Counted from the stretch's first letter, positions 1-9,547 are shown. The stretch: DNA of 11,274 nucleotides from Roseomonas sp. (GCA_020249415.1 JADCFR010000197.1:1-11274); one strand, 5' to 3'. A program made the numbers and translations. The notes: generated from the letters alone by a model not told the origin.

Positions 1-2831
<2,831 letters not shown>

Positions 2832-2849
2832 CGGCGCGCCGCTCCGCCC

Positions 2850-3692
2850 TCAGAAAATTCGGTTCAGCATCCGGCTGACAAAGCCGGGACGCTCACCGCG
2901 TTGTTCGGCGCCGGCGGCAACCAGCAGCGCATAGCTATCGGCATACCAGTCACTGCCGGGGTAGTTATAGCCCAGCACGGCAGCGTTGCGGCGCGCTTCT
3001 TCCGTCAGGCCAAGGTTCAGGTAGATTTCCACCAGCCGATGCAAGGCTTCGGGGACATGGTTGGTGGTCTGGAAATCCTCCACCACACGGCGATAGCGGC
3101 CAATGGCGGCCTGATGCAGCCCCTGGCGCTGATAAAAGCGCCCGACGGTCATTTCCTTGCCGGCCAGATGGTCGCGGCCCAGGTCAATCTTCAGCCGGGC
3201 ATCGCGGGCATAGGCGCTATCGGGGAAGCGGTTGATGACTTCCTGAAGGGCTGCGATGGCGATGGTGGTCTGGCGCTGGTCGCGCTGCGCATCGGTGATT
3301 TGTTCATATTGCGACAGCGCGCGCAGGTAATAAGCATAGGCGATGTCGCGATGTGCCGGGTGCAATTGAATGAAGCGATCCAAGGCGCCAATGGCTTCGG
3401 TATAGCGATTGCGCAAATATTCCGTATAGGCCGCCATCAGCTTGGCGCTGGTGGACCAGGTGGAATAAGGGTGCTCACGCTCGATCGAATCGAAATACTC
3501 GACCGCGCGGGCATAATTGCGCGCGCGCAGATTCTGCATGCCAAGGGCATAAAGCGCCTGCGGTTCCTCATCCGCCGCATTGGCGGTGACGCGGCGCGTG
3601 AGGGAGGGGTCCGCACCGGTGGTGTTCGTTGGGCCTGAACTGCCGCAAGCGGCAAGGGTCAGAAGCAGGGCTATCGGCAGGAAGCGGCGCAT
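2850..3692 (-). CDS. bamD: Outer membrane assembly lipoprotein BamD
   Basis: BamD (formerly ComL/YfiO) is an essential lipoprotein of the BAM complex that inserts beta-barrel proteins into the outer membrane, working with BamA from the periplasmic side. I chose the ATG at 3692 because it gives a textbook lipoprotein signal: MRR, a hydrophobic core, and lipobox L13-A14-A15-C16 followed by GSSG. An in-frame start further upstream would bury this signal. The 280-residue protein carries tetratricopeptide-type repeats from about residue 44 to 245, including the family-typical HPYSTWSTSAKLMAAY (74-89) and LHPAHRDIAYAYYLRALS (110-127), where related BamD proteins have similar residues. The upstream ribosome site (CCGGGA) is weak. 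It sits between lpxC (82 nt upstream) and recN (18 nt downstream), the standard alphaproteobacterial order. Length and motifs are normal. Confidence 0.95.
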   Translation of the reverse strand: MRRFLPIALLLTLAACGSSGPTNTTGADPSLTRRVTANAADEEPQALYALGMQNLRARNYARAVEYFDSIEREHPYSTWSTSAKLMAAYTEYLRNRYTEAIGALDRFIQLHPAHRDIAYAYYLRALSQYEQITDAQRDQRQTTIAIAALQEVINRFPDSAYARDARLKIDLGRDHLAGKEMTVGRFYQRQGLHQAAIGRYRRVVEDFQTTNHVPEALHRLVEIYLNLGLTEEARRNAAVLGYNYPGSDWYADSYALLVAAGAEQRGERPGFVSRMLNRIF

Positions 3693-3721
3693 GAATCCCG
3701 GTTCAACAGAAAGACGCCGTT

Positions 3722-3749
3722 GATATAGGGCAGAATGGACTTGGGTTAA
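3722..3749 (-). promoter_or_regulatory. Weak candidate sigma70-type promoter before bamD
   Basis: On the minus strand TTAACC (3749-3744) and TATATC (3727-3722) are separated by 16 nt, with the second element 29 nt before the bamD start. The match to TTGACA/TATAAT is partial. The 82-nt lpxC-bamD gap holds no clear terminator, so bamD is probably also read from lpxC. This would be an internal promoter if real. Confidence 0.2.
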
Positions 3750-3774
3750 ATCACCCTTGGCCAAAGATGCGTAT

Positions 3775-4704
3775 TCAGGCGAAGGCCGGGGCCTTTTGCC
3801 TGGCCGGGGTGGCAGCGCCGCCCGCCCAGCGCCAGGCGCTGGCATCGGCGAAAAGGGCGCGCAAAAGCTGATTATTCAGCGCATGGCCGGACCGGCTGCC
3901 GATAAACCGGGCACGGAGCGGCGCGCCGGCCAGGGCAAGATCACCCACCACATCCAGCATCTTGTGGCGGATGAATTCATCCGCATGGCGGAGCCCGCCG
4001 GGGTTCAGAATGGTCATGCCATCCACCACCACGGCATTGTCCAAGCTGCCGCCAAGGGCAAGGCCGGCTTCATGCAGGCGCGCGACATCTTCCTTGAGGC
4101 CAAAGGTGCGGGAATCCGCCACACTGGCGCGGAAGGCCTCAGGCGTCAGGCGGAAATGCAGCGATTGATGGCCGATGGCGGTATTGGGGTAGTCAATTTC
4201 CAAAAAGGCGTCGAAGGCGGCTTCGGCATTCGGGTGCAATTCGGCAAAGGCGCCCTGGGTATCTTCCACGCGAACCGGGCGCAGGACTTCAATCATCTGG
4301 CGCGGCGCGGCGCTGCTTGCGGTACCGGCGCAGTCAATCAGGAACAGAAAGGGCGCGGCGGAGCCATCCAGAATGGGGATTTCCGGGCCATCCACTTCAA
4401 TGATGGCATCATCAATACCGGCACCGGCAAGGGCCGCCATGATATGTTCAATGGTGCTGATGCGCGCTGCCGGCGTGGTGGGGGCGGTGATGGTGGTGCA
4501 AAGCCGTGTATCGGTCACGAAATCGAAGCGGGCCGGAATATCCACGCCAAGATCGGTGCGGCGGAACTGAATGCCCGCGCCGGCGGCGGCGGGATGGAGG
4601 GTCAGGGAAATGCGGCGGCCGGAATGCAGCCCATCACCCACGCAGCCGATTGGGGCCTTGAGGGTCTTGCGCCGAGCATGTTCCGCAGGAAGAAAACCGT
4701 CCAT
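3775..4704 (-). CDS. lpxC: UDP-3-O-acyl-N-acetylglucosamine deacetylase LpxC
   Basis: LpxC is the zinc-dependent cytoplasmic deacetylase that commits UDP-3-O-acyl-GlcNAc to lipid A synthesis. The 309-residue protein has the two-domain LpxC fold and every catalytic motif: TLKAPIGCVGDGLHSG (14-29) at the start, STIEHIMAAL (83-92) with catalytic E86 and zinc ligand H87, FIRHKMLDVVGDLAL (244-258) with zinc ligands H247 and D251, and RSGHALNNQLL (271-281) with catalytic H274. The ATG at 4704 has GAAGGG placed about 5 nt upstream. The length is typical (about 300-315 aa); the C-terminal 20 residues are Ala-rich and probably disordered. In many alphaproteobacteria ftsZ precedes this gene; here the upstream neighbour is a Cys-phosphatase across an AT-rich gap of about 210 nt that probably holds the lpxC promoter. 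Confidence 0.97.
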   Translation of the reverse strand: MDGFLPAEHARRKTLKAPIGCVGDGLHSGRRISLTLHPAAAGAGIQFRRTDLGVDIPARFDFVTDTRLCTTITAPTTPAARISTIEHIMAALAGAGIDDAIIEVDGPEIPILDGSAAPFLFLIDCAGTASSAAPRQMIEVLRPVRVEDTQGAFAELHPNAEAAFDAFLEIDYPNTAIGHQSLHFRLTPEAFRASVADSRTFGLKEDVARLHEAGLALGGSLDNAVVVDGMTILNPGGLRHADEFIRHKMLDVVGDLALAGAPLRARFIGSRSGHALNNQLLRALFADASAWRWAGGAATPARQKAPAFA

Positions 4705-4915
4705 TATACCCTTCGATTCCGGGCAGAAAGCGGTGCGAATAGCGCCGCCCTGATCGACCCATGGTTACTTTCTCATGAAGGTTTGCCGAAAGCGATTCAA
4801 GCCTTGTTTCTGCGTGTTTCATCGCAGACGATTGTTTTAATTGAATTATTGCGATGCACAAAAAGGCAAAATAAAGGCTGAATTGTCTTAATGCCGAACC
4901 GGGCCAGAAAAGCGC
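4705..4915 (-). promoter_or_regulatory. AT-rich leader/promoter region of the lpxC-bamD-recN group
   Basis: This 211-nt gap between the phosphatase stop and the lpxC start is much richer in A/T than its surroundings, especially at 4830-4890, as expected for a promoter in a GC-rich genome. No single pair of -35/-10 boxes is convincing; TTGTGC (4861-4856) with TAAAAC (4839-4834), 16 nt apart, is one weak option. A 7-bp inverted repeat (CATCGCA 4820-4826, TGCGATG 4850-4856) surrounds the AT-rich centre and may be a regulator site. Two GANTC sites (4715-4719, 4794-4798) are present. No clear intrinsic terminator follows the phosphatase, and no credible coding frame was found here. Confidence 0.45.
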
Positions 4916-5560
4916 CTACTCCCGCCGCAGCACCTGATCCACCAGGCGATCCGCCCAAGGATTGCTGGAAAAGCTCTCCCGCAGCGCCGCTTCGGAATAG
5001 GTATCGCGCAGCCAATCCAGGAAGGGCGTTGTGGGATTTTCGCGCTGGAAGGCCGCGAAGCTTTTGAAGAAGGCATCCAGAATGCCCGTGCGCGCCGCCG
5101 CAACATGGCCATAGCGAAGCGAAAGCTGGGCCAGGGCCTCCTGTACCGGGCGGCCTTGCAGCAACAGCCAAATGCCCGCCGCAAGCCCGGTGCGATCGGC
5201 GCCCGATTTGCAATGGATCAGCGCCGGTTCTGCCATATCCTGGAAAATGCCCGCAAGCCGCAGAATGCGGTCCTTATGTGGTGCACCACGGCTTTCGAAA
5301 GGGGCGTCTATATGCGCGAGGCCAAGCCGCGCCGCTTCGGCCCGGCTGAGTGCATCGGCGCCGCAATCGGCGCGGTTGCCGCGCAGATTGATGATGGTGC
5401 GGATGCCATGACGCCGCGCCGCCTGACGCATTTGCCAGGGCAGCGGGTGGTTAGACCGATAAAGCCGCCCAGGCGCCACCACGCCCCAATTGCGCCACCC
5501 AAGGCGCAGGATGGCGTGGTCAATGAACAGCGCATTGCCCCAAATGGCGGTAGGCGTCAC
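4916..5560 (-). CDS. Cys-dependent phosphatase of the DSP/tyrosine phosphatase superfamily
   Basis: A 214-residue soluble protein with the CX5R phosphatase signature HCKSGADRTG (116-125): nucleophile C117, phosphate-binding R123. It also has the upstream beta-strand motif RTIINLRG (54-61) common in dual-specificity phosphatases, and D85 about 30 residues before the cysteine is a candidate general acid. The N-terminal part (FIDHAILRLGWRNWGVV, then GRLYRSNHPLPWQ) matches, from memory, an alphaproteobacterial group annotated as protein tyrosine/serine phosphatase; members of this fold also act on phosphoinositides or phosphatidylglycerophosphate, so the substrate is open. There is no signal peptide. 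The start is a GTG at 5560, preceded by GGAA that overlaps the end of the tctC-like gene; the 6-nt gap suggests translational coupling. Downstream across an AT-rich gap is lpxC. A link to lipid A or envelope phosphates is only a guess from position. Confidence 0.85.
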   Translation of the reverse strand: MTPTAIWGNALFIDHAILRLGWRNWGVVAPGRLYRSNHPLPWQMRQAARRHGIRTIINLRGNRADCGADALSRAEAARLGLAHIDAPFESRGAPHKDRILRLAGIFQDMAEPALIHCKSGADRTGLAAGIWLLLQGRPVQEALAQLSLRYGHVAAARTGILDAFFKSFAAFQRENPTTPFLDWLRDTYSEAALRESFSSNPWADRLVDQVLRRE

Positions 5561-5566
5561 GCGCTG

Positions 5567-6538
5567 CTATTCCAGCCGCGCGCCGGAAACCCGCACCGCT
5601 TCCTGCCACATGGGGCGTTCACGTTGCGCGCGCGCGATCATGTCTTCCGGGGTGGACCACACGGCCTCGGCCCCCACGCGCAGGAAGCGTTCCTTCACCG
5701 CCGGGTCGGCAACAATGCGGCGCAAGGCGCCATTCACGCGCTCAATCGCGATGCGTGGCGTGCCGGCAGGAAAGACAAAACCCTGCCAGGAGGAGACAAC
5801 GAAATCCGCAAGCCCTGCCTCGGCCATGGTGGGCACATCCGGCATGGTCGGCCAGCGCGCGGCCGAGGTCACGGCCAGCGCCCGCATCCGCCCTTCCTGA
5901 ATGACCGGCACATAGGAAGCGAGGTTATCCAAAGCGGAATCGAGATCTCCTGAGAGCATGGCGGGAATGATCTGCGCTGCACCACGAAAGGGCACATGGG
6001 TGCCTTCCACCTGAACGCGTCCGGCGAAAAGCGCGCCGGTCAAATGGCCGGTGGTGCCAACGCCGGGCGAGCCATAGGTAAAGCCGCCACGCTTGGCGCG
6101 CACCCAAGCAGTGAAATCCGCCAGACTGCGCGAGGGATTATGTTGGGATGATACGACGACAACATTGGGCAAATCCCAGGCAATACCTACCGGCATGAGG
6201 TCCCGCGCCGGATCATAGGGCAGGCGGGTATAAAGGAAGTTGTTGATCACCAAATGCCCGACGGAAGCGATGCCCATGGTATAGCCATCCGGCGTCGCCT
6301 TGGCGGTGGCGTCAATGCCAATATTGCCGCCCGCGCCGGGACGGTTTTCGATGATGAAATTCTGCCCCAGGATCGGCTGCATCAATTCGCAATAAATCCG
6401 CACCAGCACATCGGTGGACCCGCCCGGCGGCCAGGGCACAATCACCCGCACAGGGCGCACCGGCCATTCGCCCTGGGCGCGGGCGATGGAGGGCGTGGCG
6501 AGCAAGGCAGCGGCCAGCAAGGGGCGGCGCGTGATCAT
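5567..6538 (-). CDS. Tripartite tricarboxylate transporter-type periplasmic receptor (Bug/TctC family)
   Basis: A 323-residue extracytoplasmic solute-binding protein of the Bug/TctC family, which bind small carboxylates or related ligands and may deliver them to a TctA/TctB membrane pair. Residues 1-21 form a signal peptide (MITRRP, hydrophobic core, ending ARA) with likely cleavage before Q22. The mature protein starts with the family pattern WPVRPVRVIVPWPPGGSTD (25-43), followed by ENRPGAGGNIG (64-74), DGYTMG (84-89), TYGSPGVGTTGHL (154-166), and WQGFVFPAGTP (251-261). The ATG at 6538 has GGAG 7 nt upstream. No TctA or TctB gene is in the window, so this is an orphan receptor, as is common in Bug-rich genomes; its ligand cannot be deduced. 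It is divergent from the petP-like gene and runs into the phosphatase gene 6 nt downstream. Confidence 0.93.
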   Translation of the reverse strand: MITRRPLLAAALLATPSIARAQGEWPVRPVRVIVPWPPGGSTDVLVRIYCELMQPILGQNFIIENRPGAGGNIGIDATAKATPDGYTMGIASVGHLVINNFLYTRLPYDPARDLMPVGIAWDLPNVVVVSSQHNPSRSLADFTAWVRAKRGGFTYGSPGVGTTGHLTGALFAGRVQVEGTHVPFRGAAQIIPAMLSGDLDSALDNLASYVPVIQEGRMRALAVTSAARWPTMPDVPTMAEAGLADFVVSSWQGFVFPAGTPRIAIERVNGALRRIVADPAVKERFLRVGAEAVWSTPEDMIARAQRERPMWQEAVRVSGARLE

Positions 6539-6566
6539 GGGTATTCTCCGGCTTCAATGGCCCGGG

Positions 6567-6596
6567 CATATAGAGAGCCCGGCGGCGCCTTGCCAA
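6567..6596 (-). promoter_or_regulatory. Candidate sigma70-type promoter for the tctC-like gene
   Basis: Minus-strand TTGGCA (6596-6591, five of six matches to TTGACA) and TATATG (6572-6567, four of six matches to TATAAT) are 18 nt apart. The -10 element ends 28 nt before the start codon, leaving room for a short leader with the GGAG ribosome site. It lies in the divergent spacer shared with the petP-like gene. Confidence 0.45.
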
Positions 6597-6612
6597 GCGC
6601 GGTCGCTTCGGG

Positions 6613-6651
6613 TTGGACAGGTGCCGCGAATGCGTCAATAATCCTGTCCAA
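6613..6651 (+). promoter_or_regulatory. Perfect 9-bp inverted repeat over a candidate petP promoter (operator-like)
   Basis: TTGGACAGG (6613-6621) and CCTGTCCAA (6643-6651) are perfect inverted copies with a 21-nt spacer; their centres are 30 nt apart, close to three helical turns. Between them lies AATAAT (6637-6642, five of six matches to TATAAT). With TTGGAC (6613-6618) as a poor -35 and an 18-nt spacer, the repeat would cover the -35 and the likely transcription start. This is the layout of a repressor operator, and autoregulation by the MarR-type PetP-like protein is the natural guess. A very short leader would remain before the ATG at 6667. Confidence 0.5.
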
Positions 6652-6666
6652 ACGGGGATGCGGGCA

Positions 6667-7221
6667 ATGCCGACACGGGGCAGCACGAATATTGCGGATA
6701 TGGCCGAGGCACGCGCCCTGCCGGCAGGGCGCAATCTGCTGTTCCTGCGCGAAGAAGAACTCCGCCTTGCGCAGGATTTGCTGTTTTTCGGCTATCGCGA
6801 TTTTACCGCCGGGGCGGATGCCATCCTCGCCACGCTGGATATGGGCCGCGCACATCATCGCGTGCTGCATTTTGTCGGGCGGCGGCCGGGGATTACGGTG
6901 GGTGAATTGCTCGGCATTCTCGGCATCACCAAGCAAAGCCTGGGGCGCGTGCTGCAGCCGCTGATGAGCGATGGCTATGTGGTGCAGGCGCCGGGTGAGA
7001 GCGACCGGCGGCAAAGGCGCCTGACGCTGACCGAAAAAGGTGTCGCTTTGGAACGCCGCCTGTTTGAACGCCAGCGAGAGACCGTGATGCGCGCCTATCG
7101 TGAAGCGGGGCCAGCGGCGGTGGAAGGTTTTCGGCGCGTGATGCGCGGGCTCATGGGCGAAGATGCGCAAGCGAGCCTCGCGCGCCTGGAAGGGCCAGAA
7201 GCGGAGGGCAGCCGGCGATGA
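6667..7221 (+). CDS. petP: MarR-family transcriptional regulator, PetP-like
   Basis: A 184-residue winged-helix DNA-binding protein of the MarR family. Family features: N-terminal dimerisation helices with FLREEELRLAQDLLFFGYRDF (26-46), a helix-turn-helix around TVGELLGILGITKQSLGRVLQPL (77-99), and a wing DRRQRRLTLTEKG (113-125). The N-terminal pattern and its position directly before an OmpR-type regulator match PetP of Rhodobacter capsulatus, which with PetR is needed for cytochrome bc1 expression. The start is not certain: TTG 6613, ATG 6658 and ATG 6667 are in frame. I prefer 6667 because GGGG (6654-6657) then stands 9 nt upstream, whereas it would touch the ATG at 6658, and because 6613 would place the repeat at 6613-6651 inside the gene. 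The stop overlaps the next start (ATGA, 7218-7221), so the two genes are surely co-translated. Confidence 0.88.
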   Translation: MPTRGSTNIADMAEARALPAGRNLLFLREEELRLAQDLLFFGYRDFTAGADAILATLDMGRAHHRVLHFVGRRPGITVGELLGILGITKQSLGRVLQPLMSDGYVVQAPGESDRRQRRLTLTEKGVALERRLFERQRETVMRAYREAGPAAVEGFRRVMRGLMGEDAQASLARLEGPEAEGSRR

Positions 7222-7925
7222 ACGGCCAGGAAGATCCCGCGCATATTCTGGTGGTGGATGATGATGCGCGGCTGCGCGCGCTATTGCAGCGCTTTCTGAC
7301 CGAGCAGGGCTTTCGCGTCAGCACTGCGGAGAACGCCGCCGCCGCCCGCGCCGCGCTCAGTGATATGGCGTTTGATCTGCTGGTCTTGGATGTGATGATG
7401 CCCGGAGAGACCGGGTTGGAATTGACCGCCGCGCTTCGTGCCGAAGGGCAGGAAGTGCCGATCCTGATGCTGACCGCGCGCGGTGCGCCGGATGATCGCA
7501 TCGCAGGGCTTGAACAGGGCGTGGATGATTACCTGGCCAAGCCTTTCGATCCGCGCGAATTGGCTTTGCGCATTCGCACGATTTTGCGTCGCGCCGCGCC
7601 CGCCCCCGCCGCGCCGCACAGCCTGGCGCCGATGCAGATCGGCAATCGCTGGTTTGACATTGAACGCGCGGAATTGCGCGGCCCGGATGGCATTATTCGC
7701 CTGACGGGTGGAGAGGCTGCGCTGCTGCAAGCCCTCGCGCGCCGTGCGGGGGAAATTCTGAGCCGCGAGGATATTGGCGAAGCGCTTGGCACGCCTGACG
7801 CCGGCGAACGCGCGATTGATGTGCAGGTGACCAGGCTGCGCCGCAAGGTGGAGCCCGACCCGCGTGAGCCGCGCTTCATCCAGACCATTCGCCATCGTGG
7901 TTATGTCTTGAGGCCAGGGCCGTGA
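7218..7925 (+). CDS. petR: OmpR/PhoB-family response regulator, PetR-like
   Basis: A 235-residue two-component response regulator. The receiver domain (about 9-123) has the acidic cluster VVDDD (12-16), phospho-acceptor D58 in LVLDVMMP, T86 in LMLTARG and K108 in AKPF. An Ala/Pro linker (126-133) leads to a C-terminal winged-helix domain (about 135-233) with IDVQVTRLRRKVEPDP (200-215) and FIQTIRHRGYVL (220-231), typical of OmpR-type DNA binding. The gene overlaps the PetP-like gene by ATGA and the kinase gene by GTGA, so the three form one unit. The name follows the PetP neighbour and the family; the control of cytochrome bc1 genes known in Rhodobacter is not demonstrated here because no petABC genes are in view. 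Confidence 0.92.
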   Translation: MNGQEDPAHILVVDDDARLRALLQRFLTEQGFRVSTAENAAAARAALSDMAFDLLVLDVMMPGETGLELTAALRAEGQEVPILMLTARGAPDDRIAGLEQGVDDYLAKPFDPRELALRIRTILRRAAPAPAAPHSLAPMQIGNRWFDIERAELRGPDGIIRLTGGEAALLQALARRAGEILSREDIGEALGTPDAGERAIDVQVTRLRRKVEPDPREPRFIQTIRHRGYVLRPGP

Positions 7926-9259
7926 CTCCGCTGGACCGGGGCTTGCGCCGGCTGATGCCGCGCGGGCTTTTGGGTCGTGCACTGCTGATCATTCTGGTGC
8001 CGCTGGTGATCCTGCAGGGGATTGCCTTGCAGCTTTTCTATGGCAGCCATTTGGATGTGATTTCCCGCCGCCTGGCGGCGGGTGTTGCCGGTGATATCGC
8101 CATGGTGGTTGGTTTGCTGGAACGCGAAAATGAAGCCGAGGATCGCAGCTGGATTTTCCGCGAAGCTGCCTGGCGGCTTGATTTGTCACTCGCTTACGAA
8201 GCGGGCGCACGGCTTGCTGTAACGGGGGCGCGGCCCGCTGCCATGCCCTGGTTGCCGCTGGAGGAGGATTTGGCTGCCGCGATGCAGGAACGTGTGCGCC
8301 TGCCCTTTGATGCGGATTGGCAAAGTGATCCGCGCAGCGTGATCATTCGCGTACAAATGCCCGATGGCGTTTTGCATGTGGAAGTGGTGCGCAAGCGCCT
8401 GTTCAGCGGCACGATCTATCTTTTTGTCATCTGGCTGGTCGGGTCTTCGCTATTGCTGTTTCTGGTGGCAGCGATTTTCATGCGCAATCAGGTACGCGCG
8501 CTGCGCAAGATTTCCGCCGCCGCTGAAGCTTTCGGCATGGGCCGCACGGTGGGGCCGATGAAGCCGGAAGGTGCCGCAGAGGTGCGCCAGGCGGCGGCGG
8601 CCTTTAACCGCATGGAAGAACGCATCAGCCGTTTTGTGGATAGCCGGACGGAAATGTTGGCCGGCATCAGCCATGATTTGCGCACACCTCTCACGCGGCT
8701 CAGGCTTGGCCTTGCCATGCTGCCGGAAGCCGCGCGCGAAGATGCTGCGGCCATGACGGAAGATGTCGAGGAAATGGATCGCCTGATCGGCGTCTATCTT
8801 GCCTTTGCACGTGGTGAGGGCGTGGAACAACCCGAAGAAACCGATCTTGCCGCCTTGCTGCGCGGTGTTGTCGCGCAACAGGCGCGCGGTGGCGCGGCAA
8901 TACCTTTTGCGGGGCCAGAGCAACTCCTGATGCAACTTCGCGCCGGCGCCATGCGGCGCTGCTTCGGCAATCTGCTGCATAATGCCCGTAAGCACGCGAC
9001 CCGCGTGATGGTGACTTTGGCGAAACAACCGCGCGGCCAGCATGGCATTTGGGCGGATATTGCAATTGATGATAATGGGCCGGGCATTCCGGCGGCGTCG
9101 CGCGAAGATGCCTTCAAGCCTTTCACCAGCCTTTCAGGGAGTGGTACGGGCCTTGGGCTGGCCATTGCACGCGATATTGCGCGCGCGCATGGCGGTGATG
9201 TGTTTCTGGAAGACAGCCCCTTGGGTGGGCTGCGGGCGCGGATCAGGGTGCCGGGATAG
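7922..9259 (+). CDS. EnvZ-like sensor histidine kinase, partner of the PetR-like regulator
   Basis: A 445-residue inner-membrane histidine kinase. Membrane segments are at about 17-39 and 164-187 and flank a periplasmic sensor region of about 120 residues with no recognised domain. A HAMP linker (about 188-240) follows, then the dimerisation box MLAGISHDLRTPLTRLRLG (245-263) with phospho-accepting H251, and the ATPase domain with N-box NLLHNARKHA (350-359), G1 box DDNGPGI (383-389), FKPF (398-401) and G2 box GTGLGLA (408-414). The layout is that of EnvZ-type kinases, which partner OmpR-type regulators. The start is GTG 7922, overlapping the petR stop (GTGA); this coupling strongly suggests that it phosphorylates that regulator. 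The sensed signal is unknown. Its stop lies in a hairpin shared with the convergent ACT gene. Confidence 0.93.
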   Translation: MTPLDRGLRRLMPRGLLGRALLIILVPLVILQGIALQLFYGSHLDVISRRLAAGVAGDIAMVVGLLERENEAEDRSWIFREAAWRLDLSLAYEAGARLAVTGARPAAMPWLPLEEDLAAAMQERVRLPFDADWQSDPRSVIIRVQMPDGVLHVEVVRKRLFSGTIYLFVIWLVGSSLLLFLVAAIFMRNQVRALRKISAAAEAFGMGRTVGPMKPEGAAEVRQAAAAFNRMEERISRFVDSRTEMLAGISHDLRTPLTRLRLGLAMLPEAAREDAAAMTEDVEEMDRLIGVYLAFARGEGVEQPEETDLAALLRGVVAQQARGGAAIPFAGPEQLLMQLRAGAMRRCFGNLLHNARKHATRVMVTLAKQPRGQHGIWADIAIDDNGPGIPAASREDAFKPFTSLSGSGTGLGLAIARDIARAHGGDVFLEDSPLGGLRARIRVPG

Positions 9260-9277
9260 GGTTTGGTTGACCTATCC
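9254..9277. terminator. Hairpin spanning the stop codons of two convergent genes
   Basis: GGATAGG (9254-9260) and CCTATCC (9271-9277) form a perfect 7-bp stem with a 10-nt loop. The stem contains the kinase stop (TAG, 9257-9259) and the ACT-gene stop (CTA on plus, 9272-9274). It may serve as a bidirectional end signal, but no T-run follows on either strand, so intrinsic termination is doubtful. Confidence 0.35.
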
Positions 9278-9547
9278 AAGCGAATATTGCCGCGCCTGAT
9301 CGCTGGGTGTCACCAGAACGCGGCTCACGCCAATTACCTGGCCGAGATTACCCCCGATCAACGCGGCCATGCCGGGTTCAAGATCCTGGCAGGCGATGGT
9401 GATTTCCATTTCCTCAATCCCTTGGCGGGCTTGGAAAAAATCCGGCGTCACGTCGCGCTTGGCGAAGGGCTGCAACAGCCTTGGCAGCAGGCCGGGGCTG
9501 GGTTCGGCGCGCAGATCAAAGCGCGTGGTCAAAGGGGCAGAAAGCAT
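9272..9547 (-). CDS. Small ACT-domain protein (acetolactate synthase small-subunit-like)
   Basis: A 91-residue protein consisting of almost nothing but one ACT-type domain: TTRFDLRAEPSPGLLPRLL (7-25), FAKRDVTPDFFQAR (28-41), IEEMEITIACQDLEPG (44-59), and GGNLGQVIGVSRVLV (65-79), followed by a short tail. ACT domains bind amino acids or allow subunit contacts; short stand-alone ones resemble IlvM/IlvH-type regulatory subunits. No acetolactate synthase or other amino-acid enzyme is adjacent, so the partner is unknown. I chose ATG 9547 because it begins exactly where the domain does; the frame stays open upstream to a TTG at 9706, but that extension is Arg-rich and unlike a protein domain. The ribosome site (CGGAC) is weak. 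It is convergent with the kinase gene, with 12 nt between the two stop codons. Confidence 0.75.
   Translation of the reverse strand: MLSAPLTTRFDLRAEPSPGLLPRLLQPFAKRDVTPDFFQARQGIEEMEITIACQDLEPGMAALIGGNLGQVIGVSRVLVTPSDQARQYSLG

Noticed and set aside
3743..3756. Short inverted repeat GGGT/ACCC before bamD as a terminator
   Set aside because: Only 4 bp with no T-run; too weak to count.
3757..4881. Open frame of 374 codons on the plus strand over lpxC
   Set aside because: Antisense to lpxC, which has all catalytic motifs; the translated product is Gly/His-rich shadow sequence.
6613..6666. Longer petP start at TTG 6613 or ATG 6658
   Set aside because: TTG 6613 lies in the inverted repeat and has no good ribosome site; at ATG 6658 the GGGG is directly adjacent. 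ATG 6667 has the best spacing.
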